32,776 nt of DNA from CAYHDV01 sp047619465 (lineage in GTDB: Bacteria; Patescibacteriota; Minisyncoccia; Phycocordibacterales; CSBR16-119). A program made the position numbers and the translations under genes. Positions 6,778 through 14,911 of the stretch are shown piece after piece (position 1 is the first letter of the stretch; every line of letters begins with the position of its first letter). The DNA lies in assembly GCA_047619465.1 (NCBI GenBank), contig JBLHJW010000004.1, positions 1 to 32,776 on the forward strand. Direction: 5' to 3'. The notes under the pieces are model-generated. The model saw only the letters and a list, made by a program, of their open reading frames with translations, did no database searches and was not told where the DNA came from.

Positions 6778-8310
6778 TTAATCTTTTTTTCTCTGCCAAA
6801 TTAAGTATCCCAGTAATACATAGACGAGAAACACCCCAACAAAAGGAATTTCCGGAACTGAAATCAGAGCAAATGATAAGTTTGAAAACCAGAAAACTAT
6901 TTCAATCACAATCTTAAGAAGAAAATATGATAAATAAGAAAAGATAGAGGCAAGTGGCGAGAAAATATAACCAAACACACCAGTAAAGAAACCTAGAAGC
7001 ATAGACGCTGGAATAAATGGCAGAACAATAATATTGGTTATTGGAGATATCAACGAAAAAGCTCCAATCTTCCAAAGAAGGTATGGAAGGACAAGTATCT
7101 GAGTGGAGATTGTAGCTGAAGCAATACTTCGAAGACCCCAGAGTTTTGGTATTTTCTTTGCGAAGAAATTATCAACTACAGGAAACATATAGAGCAATCC
7201 GAGTGTTGCCAAGAAAGAGAGATGGAAAGACACATCGTGAACAAGAATACTTGGATTTATTAGAACCATAACTGTAGCCACAAGTAAGAGCATTCGCCCA
7301 GCTTCTGTAGGCCTGCCTAGAAACTTTGCAGCAAGAAGTAGTATTGCCATAATACTTGCTCGAACTATAGGAGCATTTGCACCAGTCAAAATCATGAAAA
7401 CAAGAATCCCAAAAGATGAAGAGCTGTAGGCAATAGCTCTAGGCAGAAACGCCAACACATATGTCATAGCCTCAGCAACAATACTGACGTTGTAACCAGA
7501 GAGAACAACAATATGTATTAATCCTGTTGAGACAAAAGCATCTTCTAGCTCGTCTCCGAGCGACTGCTTCTCTCCAAGAAGAATTCCACCTAGAAGTGCG
7601 GACTCTGGTTCCGGAACAAAGCGTTCAATTTTTGAAAGGAAAGATTTTTTAATTGCAAATAATCCCCTACGAAACTTCCATTTATATGAGGACTCAACAA
7701 CTTCAGCTTGAGCAAAAGAAAGTGTGTAGTAGATGTTATCCTTACCAAGATACGATATATAATCAAACTCACGATCAAAGTCGGTAGTGAAATTCTCTGG
7801 TTTTTGAATTTTACCGGACACCTCTAGCAAGTCACCGAAAAGAACTTCAGGATAAGCATCTGTGCTCACTCGAAACTTTTGCCTTTTAAAACATCTTCTT
7901 TCCTGGCCTGTCTTTAAAAGTGGAATAATTGAATTTGATTCTCCACGAATCACGACGTTCATATCTATAGGCTTAATGTTAAAAGTCTGCCTAACCCCAG
8001 TACTAGAAGGCTCACTCGCCACAATTCCACGGATCTGAATACTCTCATCAACAAATGAATCAAACATCCCAGAGCAAACATCTGTCGCCATGTAAGAGCT
8101 CCAACCGAAACCAATAATAATAAAAAGTAGACCTATAACAATTTTATCTGCTTTTTTCTTATGCAAAGAAAAAAGACCGAAAAGACAAACAATGAGAAAA
8201 CCGATAATCAAAACTTCCCAAGAAGCATAGAAAAAGTTACGAAAAAGCACCCCCGTCAAAAGAGCGCCGCAAACTATAACTAATAAATTTTTATGAAGAC
8301 CATTCATCAA
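6778..8310 (-). CDS. comEC: ComEC/Rec2 DNA-uptake channel, membrane part only
   Basis: 510 residues. Three hydrophobic segments open the protein, followed by the extracellular OB-fold-like DUF4131 region (about 85-190). Then comes the polytopic Competence domain, with the signature segment LIHIVVLSGYNVSIVAEA (ComEC proteins typically have 'HllaiSGlhv') and GANAPIVRASIMA (compare 'g...s..Ra..m'). It stops after the last membrane helices with a basic WQRKKD tail, lacking the C-terminal metallo-beta-lactamase domain of full-length ComEC (normally 700-800 residues). That domain is present as the separate gene at 4900-5763. ComEC forms the inner-membrane pore for single-stranded DNA. The start overlaps the end of rnhA by 20 bases, so the two are probably co-transcribed. 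Confidence 0.92.
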   Translation of the reverse strand: MMNGLHKNLLVIVCGALLTGVLFRNFFYASWEVLIIGFLIVCLFGLFSLHKKKADKIVIGLLFIIIGFGWSSYMATDVCSGMFDSFVDESIQIRGIVASEPSSTGVRQTFNIKPIDMNVVIRGESNSIIPLLKTGQERRCFKRQKFRVSTDAYPEVLFGDLLEVSGKIQKPENFTTDFDREFDYISYLGKDNIYYTLSFAQAEVVESSYKWKFRRGLFAIKKSFLSKIERFVPEPESALLGGILLGEKQSLGDELEDAFVSTGLIHIVVLSGYNVSIVAEAMTYVLAFLPRAIAYSSSSFGILVFMILTGANAPIVRASIMAILLLAAKFLGRPTEAGRMLLLVATVMVLINPSILVHDVSFHLSFLATLGLLYMFPVVDNFFAKKIPKLWGLRSIASATISTQILVLPYLLWKIGAFSLISPITNIIVLPFIPASMLLGFFTGVFGYIFSPLASIFSYLSYFLLKIVIEIVFWFSNLSFALISVPEIPFVGVFLVYVLLGYLIWQRKKD

Positions 8311-8992
8311 TAAGTGCTTTTTCTTCGTCTACTGAAAAAACCTTTTTAAATCGAGCCTTCTTACCATCCACTCGAATCTTGCAAGAAGTCCACTCTGTGT
8401 GCGTCTTCACCACACCACCAACCTCACTTACATAGGAGTGAGCTTTCCCTGACTTTTTTTCTTTTACCAAAGACGCATCATAGTCAGTATTTAAAATGTC
8501 TTTAACAAAATAATTTTCAAGAGACCCCTTGTAGAGCTCTACAGCCTCCTTGTCGGCAAGCTTTGTTCCTATTTCATCCACTCTCTCATTTCCGGGAATT
8601 CCAGAGTGCCCAGGCACATGTTCCCAATTTATCTTTTTGTTTTGAATTAATACTGCAACTTTCTCCCATAGATCCTTATTCAGTACATCTGTTTTATTTT
8701 TCGTTTTCCAGTCATTCTTCTGCCAACCAAAAACCCAAGCAGTAGCTCCTTGAATCACGTACTTTGAGTCAGTATATATAGTTATTTCATAGTCTCTTGA
8801 AACTATTTTCTCCACCTCGGCCAGGCCTCGAATTATCGCAGACATTTCCATTCTGTTGTTTGTTGTATTATCCTCTCTTTCTCCAAATTCCCAGACCTGC
8901 TTACCAACAAGAGAAACTAAAACAGTTCCGTATCCTCCAGCACCAGGATTACCTCGAGACGCTCCATCTGTAAATATTACGATATGTTCCAT
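8291..8992 (-). CDS. rnhA: ribonuclease HI with a C-terminal extension
   Basis: 233 residues. The RNase HI domain covers about 1-150 and carries the full DEDD set: D9 in FTDGASRGNPGAGG, E49 in NNRMEMSA, D75 in YTDSKYV and D139 in NERVDEIG, with the flexible-loop His at 129 (VPGHSG). It cuts the RNA strand of RNA-DNA hybrids. The extension (about 178-233) contains HSYVSEVGGVVKTHTEWTSC and KARFKKVFSVDEE, resembling the small 'YvsyV.G....h.tW.eCe..VkG..gakfkk' domain attached to other bacterial RNases H, comparable in position to the hybrid-binding or viroplasmin-like domain but at the opposite end. TGATACAAT lies six bases before the ATG, predicting a leaderless mRNA; comEC follows with an overlap. 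Confidence 0.93.
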   Translation of the reverse strand: MEHIVIFTDGASRGNPGAGGYGTVLVSLVGKQVWEFGEREDNTTNNRMEMSAIIRGLAEVEKIVSRDYEITIYTDSKYVIQGATAWVFGWQKNDWKTKNKTDVLNKDLWEKVAVLIQNKKINWEHVPGHSGIPGNERVDEIGTKLADKEAVELYKGSLENYFVKDILNTDYDASLVKEKKSGKAHSYVSEVGGVVKTHTEWTSCKIRVDGKKARFKKVFSVDEEKALIDEWSS

Positions 8993-8998
8993 TTGAGT

Positions 8999-9007
8999 AT
9001 TGTATCA
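8999..9007 (-). promoter_or_regulatory. extended -10 box of rnhA, leaderless architecture
   Basis: TGATACAAT on the minus strand (TACAAT at 8999-9004) is separated by only ACTCAA from the rnhA ATG at 8992. Transcription would begin at or within a base or two of the start codon. Confidence 0.6.
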
Positions 9008-9010
9008 GAA

Positions 9011-10696
9011 TTACATAATATCTATTACTTTCAAACGTATTTCATATCTTCCAGCAAAGAATGACTCTTCTATCGCTCCAATAAAGCTACGTTTCTGGCC
9101 AGACTCTATCTTGTAGTCTTCTGTTGTCTTGAAGAAAGCTATAGCTTTCTTGTTCACCTTTCCATCGGTAAACACTATTTCTAAATGGTTCTTTTCTTTA
9201 CCAAAATCCCGAGCAGACATAACTTCTACATTTTCAAACATAAAAGTAGGTTTGGGATTGCCTACACCATATGGAGCAAGTCTTTTTAAATCCTTCACGG
9301 TATCTTTATTTATATCCTTCAAATCCAGATTTGCATCTACTTCTGTTACTGGAATTTCTGAGCTGTCTTTTTTAAGACTTTCATATACCTCTATGGCTCT
9401 TCCTTCAAAAACATGAATTTGTTTTTTTGAGATAGAAAAACCTCCCGCCATTTCATGTCCGCCGTACCCAAGCAAGCTCCCATCTGGGAGACCTTTCATA
9501 AGTTCCACTAAATTAACGGATCCGTCAGACCTACATGACCCTTTTAGAACTTCTCCGCCATTCCCACCCCATACAAATACAGGACACTTGTGTTCGTCAG
9601 CAAGTTTACCAGCTACAAGACCTAGTATTCCTACTTGCCACTTAGTGTCACCTATTACAATAACGTTTCTGCTCGGCCTTTCTTTTAGTACAGATTTTGC
9701 TTTCTTCATGTACTGAGCCACAAGTTTCTTACGTTCATCGTTCAAATTTGTCAGTAGCTTTGCTCTTTCACCCGCCACCCCCTCTTCGGTTGCAGACAAA
9801 AGTTCAAAAGCACGAATAGGCTCTGCCATGCGGCTAGCGGCATTTATCCGAGGAGCTACAGAAAATGTTAAATCTTCCTCCACTAGGTTTGTTGGATTCA
9901 GACGAAGCTTTGAAAAAAGTTTCTGCATTCCAAGCCTTTTATTCTTCCTCATTACCATCAAACCATAGTAGGCGAATATTCTGTTTTCATTTACAAGAGG
10001 AACCATGTCAGAAAGTGTAGCTAGCCCCACCATGTCCAGAAGCCACTTCTCCCATCCAGGCTTCACATCAAATGACTCTCCATACTTCTGTAGAAATGCC
10101 TCTACAAACTTAAATGCAACTCCCGCCCCGCAAAGCATGGGATCAGGATAGCCTCCAGTCTTGGGATTTATAACAGCATAGGCTTTTGGAATATTGTCTG
10201 GAATCTCATGGTGATCAGTAATGATAATGTCTAGCCCTGCAGCTTCTGCATGAGCAACCTCATCTACGTTTGTGATTCCAAGATCAACCGTTATCAAAAG
10301 CTTCGCCCCAGCTTCTACAAGCTTATCTATCGCTCCGGTATTTAGACCATAACCCTCATTGTGCCTGTGGGGAATATATACCTCAAAATTCTCATAGCCA
10401 ATCTTTCTCAAAAGGTCATGCATCACGACAGAAGCCGGTATACCATCACAATCGTAGTCACCATATATCACAACTCTCTCGCCTTTCTCTACAGCTTTAA
10501 AAAGTCTAACCACAGCTTTCTCCATGTCTTTTATTAAAAAGGGATCATGTCTTTTCTCGAAGTCTGGATTCAAAAATACCTCTGCATCGGCCCCAGTTTC
10601 AATGCCACGATTAAAAAGAAGTCTCTGAACTAGAGAACTATAGGAGTTTAGCTCTTCTTGAACTTTATCAGGAATCTCTGTCTGTTTCGTCTTCAT
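9011..10696 (-). CDS. recJ: single-stranded-DNA-specific exonuclease RecJ
   Basis: 561 residues from the ATG at 10696 (MKTKQTEIPD). The frame stays open upstream to 10846, but those 50 residues are unlike RecJ, and a TACAAT box seven bases before 10696 marks this start. DHH motifs are all present: YGDYDCDG (D80, D82, D84), TVDLGITN (D138), ITDHHEIPD (161-163) and LATLSDMVPL (D230), then APRINAASRM. The DHHA1 part has GGHEMAGGFSI, and an OB-type C-terminal domain follows. RecJ degrades single strands 5' to 3' in recombination and mismatch repair. At 561 residues it is close to the family core length. It stands alone, 18 bases upstream of rnhA's start. Confidence 0.96.
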   Translation of the reverse strand: MKTKQTEIPDKVQEELNSYSSLVQRLLFNRGIETGADAEVFLNPDFEKRHDPFLIKDMEKAVVRLFKAVEKGERVVIYGDYDCDGIPASVVMHDLLRKIGYENFEVYIPHRHNEGYGLNTGAIDKLVEAGAKLLITVDLGITNVDEVAHAEAAGLDIIITDHHEIPDNIPKAYAVINPKTGGYPDPMLCGAGVAFKFVEAFLQKYGESFDVKPGWEKWLLDMVGLATLSDMVPLVNENRIFAYYGLMVMRKNKRLGMQKLFSKLRLNPTNLVEEDLTFSVAPRINAASRMAEPIRAFELLSATEEGVAGERAKLLTNLNDERKKLVAQYMKKAKSVLKERPSRNVIVIGDTKWQVGILGLVAGKLADEHKCPVFVWGGNGGEVLKGSCRSDGSVNLVELMKGLPDGSLLGYGGHEMAGGFSISKKQIHVFEGRAIEVYESLKKDSSEIPVTEVDANLDLKDINKDTVKDLKRLAPYGVGNPKPTFMFENVEVMSARDFGKEKNHLEIVFTDGKVNKKAIAFFKTTEDYKIESGQKRSFIGAIEESFFAGRYEIRLKVIDIM

Positions 10697-10703
10697 AGGA
10701 TGA

Positions 10704-10709
10704 ATTGTA
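10704..10709 (-). promoter_or_regulatory. -10 box of recJ, decides the start codon
   Basis: TACAAT on the minus strand lies seven bases before the ATG at 10696. It would give a leaderless transcript and argues against starts farther upstream. Confidence 0.55.
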
Positions 10710-10732
10710 ACATGGGCCATGTGTATTAACGT

Positions 10733-10761
10733 TTGACAGTAACTAGACATGGGTCTACAAT
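10733..10761 (+). promoter_or_regulatory. strong sigma-70-type promoter
   Basis: TTGACA (10733-10738), a spacer of exactly 17 bases and TACAAT (10756-10761), the best -35/-10 pair in the window. Transcription would start near 10768, 44 bases before the first ATG of the downstream gene and about 155 before its second plausible ATG. Confidence 0.7.
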
Positions 10762-10811
10762 AGGAATCCGGCACTTTCCAACTGAATACAAACAAAAACC
10801 AATATAAACCA

Positions 10812-11303
10812 ATGATAGAATCAACATCTGGGGGACCTACATCCAACAGTGAAATACTTGAAAGAAAAACAGCGGTCAGGGGTATCCACCGTAGAAGACT
10901 AAAATATATAGATATAGAACTTATGTCTAGAAAGGAATCGTTAACAGAAAAAGAGATTAGGGAATCCTTTTCTGACTATACTGGAAAGGGCGGTTGTGCC
11001 TGTGCAGATAAAATAAATCGAAGCACTGATAGGTTTAGCTTTTTAAGTAAAGCAATGTGCTACAGAGCGCATATTAATAAATTTCCAAAACACAGCGGAT
11101 CAAGACTTTTTTTCATCCGAGCTTTGGCAACCTTTCTATACTTAAAAGAAGACGGCCTGAGAGACCCAGAAGCCCTCTCGACAGGAAAGCTACAAAGTAT
11201 GGTATGCATTCCCTACGGAAACGAAATAGAAGATCAAAATGCGATCTTGCTCATTCGAAACAACGCGATAAATATCATATTGAGCGAGCGAAAGAAGGTT
11301 TAG
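10812..11303 (+). CDS. hypothetical protein
   Basis: 163 residues from the ATG at 10812, or 126 from an in-frame ATG at 10923 (MSRKESLTEKEIRESF). I do not recognise the family. The shorter form begins like a helical regulatory or structural protein, then has a Gly/Cys stretch (GKGGCACADK), Cys again in KAMCYRAHINKF, a helix RLFFIRALATFLYLKEDG and a C-terminal NAIINIILSE-like strand region. No signal peptide or membrane segment is evident, so it is probably cytoplasmic. The strong promoter at 10733 favours the long form or a structured leader. It ends with its own terminator. The N-terminal 37 residues are rich in Ser, Thr, Gly and Arg and could be untranslated leader. Confidence 0.65.
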   Translation: MIESTSGGPTSNSEILERKTAVRGIHRRRLKYIDIELMSRKESLTEKEIRESFSDYTGKGGCACADKINRSTDRFSFLSKAMCYRAHINKFPKHSGSRLFFIRALATFLYLKEDGLRDPEALSTGKLQSMVCIPYGNEIEDQNAILLIRNNAINIILSERKKV

Positions 11304-11311
11304 GTTTAAAC

Positions 11312-11340
11312 AAAGGCGACCAACTATGGTCGCCTTTTTT
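11312..11340 (+). terminator. Rho-independent terminator
   Basis: Stem AAAGGCGACC / GGTCGCCTTT with a 6-base loop, then a T-run, nine bases after the stop at 11303. Confidence 0.92.
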
Positions 11341-11353
11341 GTTACTAATTTGA

Positions 11354-11359
11354 TACAAT
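11354..11359 (+). promoter_or_regulatory. -10 box of the HIT gene, leaderless architecture
   Basis: TGATACAAT (TACAAT 11354-11359) is six bases before the ATG at 11366, the same extended element as before rnhA. No Shine-Dalgarno can fit. Confidence 0.6.
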
Positions 11360-11365
11360 AGAAAA

Positions 11366-11782
11366 ATGAACCGAGAAAAAACAATCTTTGATAAAATAAT
11401 TGACGGAGAAACTGCTTCAACAAAAGTCTATGAAGATGATTATACATATGCTTTTCTGGATATATCTCCAGTAAATATTGGTCATACACTTGTAATACCA
11501 AAGAAATTTTCACGAAATATACTAGATATGGATGAAGAAACTGTTTCGCATGTAGCAAAAACAGTAAGAAAGGTGGCTATAGCGTTAAAATCAGCGGTAA
11601 AGGCTTACGGGATTAACATTGTACAAAACAACGAAACTCTTGCTGGGCAAGTGGTATTCTACTCTCATGTACACATAATTCCCAGATTTAAAGGAGATGG
11701 ATTCCACCACTGGAGAGGAAGACAAAACTATGATGAGGGTGAAGCTAAGAAAATTGCAAACGAAATAAATCAATATATTTAG
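11366..11782 (+). CDS. HIT family nucleotide hydrolase with altered histidine triad
   Basis: 138 residues, the usual length. The start NREKTIFDKIIDGETAST and VYEDDYTYAFLDISPVNIGHTLVIPK are typical of Hit/HINT proteins, which hydrolyse AMP-linked phosphoramidates or dinucleoside polyphosphates. The triad region reads GQVVFYSHVHIIPRFKGDG. Aligned with the family's 'vfH.H.HiiPR', the middle (nucleophilic) and last His are kept, but the first His is Tyr (codon TAC against CAC, one transition). The first His helps position the nucleophile, so activity may be reduced or altered. It is a single-gene unit with a leaderless-type promoter. Confidence 0.92.
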   Translation: MNREKTIFDKIIDGETASTKVYEDDYTYAFLDISPVNIGHTLVIPKKFSRNILDMDEETVSHVAKTVRKVAIALKSAVKAYGINIVQNNETLAGQVVFYSHVHIIPRFKGDGFHHWRGRQNYDEGEAKKIANEINQYI

Positions 11783-11799
11783 TAAAATATAGGTTATTA

Positions 11800-11827
11800 T
11801 TGACAAAATTGTTTTTTAATGTAAATT
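11800..11827 (+). promoter_or_regulatory. putative promoter of the 11849 gene
   Basis: TTGACA (11800-11805), a 16-base spacer and TAAATT (11822-11827). The predicted start is near 11834, giving a 15-base leader. GAATAA and TTATTC, separated by eight bases, lie at the leader. Confidence 0.5.
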
Positions 11828-11848
11828 GAATAAAAAAGATCTTATTCA

Positions 11849-12805
11849 ATGAAAATAACAGAAGTAGAAAGAGTAGCCGCAGAAAAACCCCTTAAAAGAC
11901 TCAAGCTAATACTATGGTTGGCAATTTCTTTGGTTATAGTTTTAGCAGTAATCATAATCAAGAACATCCTTGTTCATTATGGATATGATGACGAAACTTT
12001 TAATTTTAAAACTGTCTACCATCTCTCTTGTTTTTTTGCGACAATATTCGCAGCGCTTATAATTATCTGGTCGGACAAGAACAGATATTTAGAAGACATG
12101 CTGATTAGAACAAGGATAGTTGTTGATGAAGAAGATGAGTATACAAAGAAACACTCCTGGTATGATGAAATTAAGAAAGATTGGGGAGAGTTAACAATCG
12201 ACAGGGTTCTAACATCAAATAAATACCTCTGTGTTAATTTGATCCTAGGATCAGAAAATGGAAGACCTGACAAAGAAGTCTTGGAATCTTTCATTGCAAA
12301 TTCCAGCATCACAGTGAACGAAACGTCATCAACGGGTGCACTAGTTCTAAGTGGTAAATCTATTGTAGTAATTCAAGTCTCACTACCAAAGAGTGTGGCT
12401 TGTGACAAAACACTAGTCTTTAAACTACTAAACGGGAAAACCAGATCCGTTGATAATCCCTACTTCATAAACGGAAAACTGTTTAGTGAAAATAGAGTGA
12501 TGTGGCAACACAAAGGAAAACCGGAAGACAAAGGGATACTAATCTCAATGAAAGAAAACAGTTGTTTCCTGCCTGGGGTTGTATATAAATTTGATCTTCT
12601 AAGAAACAATGAGCTAATCTCTGCGTTGAAAGGTTTTATTTCAAAGAATGATCCAGACCTTCTAATATTAGAGTTAAATGGCCTGAAGATACAAAATACA
12701 AATAACATGGTGGTTCGATCCAACTGGAACAAATCAGTCAAGATAGATCTACCAGAGCCGACAGACCTATATGTCTGGAGGAAAAGTACAAAACGAGCTC
12801 ATTAG
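11849..12805 (+). CDS. hypothetical membrane protein
   Basis: 318 residues, family not recognised. Two hydrophobic helices occur near the N-terminus (about 20-42, LILWLAISLVIVLAVIII; and about 58-75, LSCFFATIFAALIIIW), giving a hairpin with both ends on one side. The remainder (about 80-318) is soluble and mixed alpha/beta: WYDEIKKDWGELTIDRV, then beta-rich stretches with ETSSTGALVLSGKSIVVIQVSLP and LLILELNGLKIQ. No enzymatic motif is visible. It has its own promoter, and its terminator hairpin includes the stop codon. It is followed by an empty convergent gap to pgk. Confidence 0.75.
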   Translation: MKITEVERVAAEKPLKRLKLILWLAISLVIVLAVIIIKNILVHYGYDDETFNFKTVYHLSCFFATIFAALIIIWSDKNRYLEDMLIRTRIVVDEEDEYTKKHSWYDEIKKDWGELTIDRVLTSNKYLCVNLILGSENGRPDKEVLESFIANSSITVNETSSTGALVLSGKSIVVIQVSLPKSVACDKTLVFKLLNGKTRSVDNPYFINGKLFSENRVMWQHKGKPEDKGILISMKENSCFLPGVVYKFDLLRNNELISALKGFISKNDPDLLILELNGLKIQNTNNMVVRSNWNKSVKIDLPEPTDLYVWRKSTKRAH

Positions 12806-12817
12806 CTCGTTTTTTTA
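12790..12817 (+). terminator. terminator overlapping the stop codon
   Basis: Stem AAAACGAGC / GCTCGTTTT (12790-12798, 12805-12813), a 6-base loop and a T-run to 12817. The TAG at 12803-12805 lies inside the hairpin. Confidence 0.9.
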
Positions 12818-12889
12818 TTACAAAAAAAACGAAAGGCAGGTTAGTACGAATCCTTCATACTGTCTGAGTGAGGCTGCAATAAAAGAAGT

Positions 12890-12911
12890 AAAACCTCAAC
12901 CTTCAGGTTTT
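12890..12911 (-). terminator. possible terminator of tpiA-pgk
   Basis: AAAACCT (12890-12896) and AGGTTTT (12905-12911) with an 8-base loop, 63 bases after the pgk stop on the minus strand. The stem is short. A second inverted repeat AAATCA / TGATTT lies at 12915-12935. The 168-base gap 12806-12973 holds nothing else I can support. Confidence 0.4.
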
Positions 12912-12973
12912 TTAAATCATGAGCGAAGTGATTTAATTTCAGGTTCATGGCTTGCCTTGAAAGTGAATGCCTT

Positions 12974-14092
12974 TTATTGGTCGAGAAGAACGTCAATTCC
13001 AACAAGAGAGCCTTTTTCCATATATTTAAGCATTGAACCTCCCCCAGTAGAAACAAATGAAAATTCATTCATTAGACCCATCTTTTCAATAAGAGAAACT
13101 GTATCTCCCCCTCCGATAATCACCTCTCCTGGGTGACCTTGTAAAAACTCCAAATAGTTTTCTGTTCCTATGTTCCTTCTACCAAGTGGACCGTTCCAAA
13201 TAACTGTCTTCGCTTGTTTAGAGAGGCTTTTCAATTCGTCCAGTGAGTCCATACCTATATCTACTATATTGTCATTGTTTAGTACTTCTTCTACTTTTTT
13301 ATACTTATCTCTAGCACCATTTTCTACTAGAACATCTGTTGGTGCGAATATTTTATCACTTTCTATTATTTCTTTACTTGCAGACTTGCCATGTAGGGAA
13401 ACACCTATCTCAAGCCCTCTAGCCGTGTATATATCATGAGCAAGTGCTCCACAGACATACACCTGATCTGCGTCTTCTATAAATCTTTCTATCAGGGGTG
13501 ATTTTGTTTCAAACTTTTTTCCGCCTATCACAGCCAGTATGGGATGCTCTCTATTTTCAAGAGAAAGCCTTTCTACCTCTTCTTGGAGTCGCAGTCCAGC
13601 AAAAGATGGAAGCTCAACAGCAAGACCTGTTATAGATGCATGATTCCGGTGAGAAACAGAGAACGCTTCATTTACATATATTTCTCCATACTCGGATAGT
13701 TCTTTTACAAAAAGAGAATTGTTCTCTACCTCACCTGAGTCTCGTCGCAGGTTTTCAAGCATTACTATGTCTCCATCATTCATAGAGTCTATTTTGTCTT
13801 CAATGTCAGCGCCAAACAAACCAGGAATAAAATCTATTTTCATTCCCAGGTTCTGTATCATGTAGTTTGCCACAGGCTGTAGACTCTCTTCTGGATTCCT
13901 ACCTATATGAGAAATCAAAATTACTTTCGCTCCAGCCTTTTGAAGAAACTCTATAGTGGGAAGTGCTGCTTTAATACGAAAATCGCTCAAGACTATTCCG
14001 CTATCTTTTATAGGAACATTGAAATCAACCCGGCATATCACTCGAGTGCCTTTAAGTTCACCTTCTGCATCTTGTATTCTTCTAAGACTCAT
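12974..14092 (-). CDS. pgk: phosphoglycerate kinase
   Basis: 372 residues from the ATG at 14092 (MSLRRIQDAE). A TTG two codons upstream is also open but less likely. Glycolytic enzyme making ATP from 1,3-bisphosphoglycerate. Motifs: RVDFNVP, the substrate-loop Arg in SDFRIKAALPTI, SHIGRNPEESLQPV, VNEAFSVSHRNHASITG (usually 'NDAFg.aHR.HAS'), AVIGGKKFETK, and the nucleotide-binding end GGGDTVSLIEKMG and STGGGSMLKYMEKG. It is slightly shorter than the usual 390-400. Its start overlaps the end of tpiA by 11 bases, so translation is likely coupled in a tpiA-pgk operon. Confidence 0.96.
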   Translation of the reverse strand: MSLRRIQDAEGELKGTRVICRVDFNVPIKDSGIVLSDFRIKAALPTIEFLQKAGAKVILISHIGRNPEESLQPVANYMIQNLGMKIDFIPGLFGADIEDKIDSMNDGDIVMLENLRRDSGEVENNSLFVKELSEYGEIYVNEAFSVSHRNHASITGLAVELPSFAGLRLQEEVERLSLENREHPILAVIGGKKFETKSPLIERFIEDADQVYVCGALAHDIYTARGLEIGVSLHGKSASKEIIESDKIFAPTDVLVENGARDKYKKVEEVLNNDNIVDIGMDSLDELKSLSKQAKTVIWNGPLGRRNIGTENYLEFLQGHPGEVIIGGGDTVSLIEKMGLMNEFSFVSTGGGSMLKYMEKGSLVGIDVLLDQ

Positions 14093-14852
14093 TTGCAATT
14101 TTTAGCATCTTTATAAACTCCTGAGAATCTAGACTTGCCCGTCCCGGTAGTAGACCGCTTATCACGTCTTTCGCAAGTAGAGCTTCAGCGTTTGTACTGT
14201 TTGAAGAACCTCCATATATAAACGTCATTTTGGGTGTGCGTTTCAATTTGTAGTGTTCGGAAAGAACCTTCTGTATAAAGATAATCATCTCTTCTGCGTC
14301 CTCTGGAGTAGCAACTTGTGCGTCTTTGTGTGAGCTTATAGCCCAAACAGGCTCGTAAGCAATCACTATCCTGGGTAGAGCCGCAGCAGGTATTCCATCG
14401 AGAGATCCAATAACCTGATCACGTACGTACTTGTAGTGTTCTCCGCCTCTTCCGCGAGTAAGTTCCCCCACACAAACAACTGGGTTCATAGAGTATTTGA
14501 TTGCTGTTCGCAGCTTCTTCGCTACATTCTGATCTGTCTCCCCGAGAGCCCTCATTTCTGAGTGTCCTAGCAGGACGTAGCTTACTCCAAGGCTTTTGAG
14601 TTGTGGTGCTGAGACTTCCCCTGTGAAGCTCCCAGACTCTTCCCAGAACATGTCTTGCGCTCCAAGCACACAGCGGTGGCCAGAGACGTCTTTTGACAGT
14701 AGTCCAAGATAGACAAAAGGTGTCGCAACCACTGTTTGTACGTTCTGAATTTTCCCTGCTGCAGTTTTGATTTTCTTGAATTCTCGAGATGCCTCTGACT
14801 TAGTTTCAGGATTCATCTTCCAGTTTCCTATAATTAGTTTTTTATTTTTCAT
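14082..14852 (-). CDS. tpiA: triosephosphate isomerase
   Basis: 256 residues from the ATG at 14852 (MKNKKLIIGNWKMN). The frame is open 99 bases farther upstream, but that part runs through a terminator palindrome and is not TIM-like. Catalytic residues: Asn10 and Lys12 in GNWKMN, His97 in LLGHSEMR and the Glu of IAYEPVWAIS. The phosphate loop GGSSNSTNA and the final GLLPGRASLDSQEF are standard. It interconverts dihydroxyacetone phosphate and glyceraldehyde 3-phosphate. TGATATAAT lies seven bases before the ATG, so the mRNA should be leaderless. pgk follows with an overlap. Confidence 0.97.
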   Translation of the reverse strand: MKNKKLIIGNWKMNPETKSEASREFKKIKTAAGKIQNVQTVVATPFVYLGLLSKDVSGHRCVLGAQDMFWEESGSFTGEVSAPQLKSLGVSYVLLGHSEMRALGETDQNVAKKLRTAIKYSMNPVVCVGELTRGRGGEHYKYVRDQVIGSLDGIPAAALPRIVIAYEPVWAISSHKDAQVATPEDAEEMIIFIQKVLSEHYKLKRTPKMTFIYGGSSNSTNAEALLAKDVISGLLPGRASLDSQEFIKMLKIANES

Positions 14853-14859
14853 TGTATAA

Positions 14860-14868
14860 ATTATATCA
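14860..14868 (-). promoter_or_regulatory. extended -10 box of tpiA, leaderless architecture
   Basis: TGATATAAT on the minus strand (TATAAT 14860-14865), seven bases before the tpiA ATG at 14852 and directly downstream of the terminator palindrome. Confidence 0.65.
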
Positions 14869-14872
14869 CGCA

Positions 14873-14908
14873 AAACAAAAAACCACTCAGCTGAGTGGTT
14901 TTTTGTTT
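14873..14908 (-). terminator. terminator of the adhesin gene, perfect 36-bp palindrome
   Basis: The arms AAACAAAAAACCACTCAG and CTGAGTGGTTTTTTGTTT pair without mismatch and without a formal loop. It begins three bases after the adhesin stop (14912) and ends just before the tpiA -10 box. It is symmetric, so it could terminate in both directions. Confidence 0.9.
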
Positions 14909-14911
14909 GGA

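Noticed and set aside
9129..9416. Open frame on the plus strand inside recJ
   Set aside because: It lies fully antisense to conserved recJ motifs, has no recognisable domain and no promoter.
10697..10846. 50-residue N-terminal extension of RecJ
   Set aside because: It is unlike the family, overlaps a strong opposite-strand promoter, and a -10 box marks the ATG at 10696.
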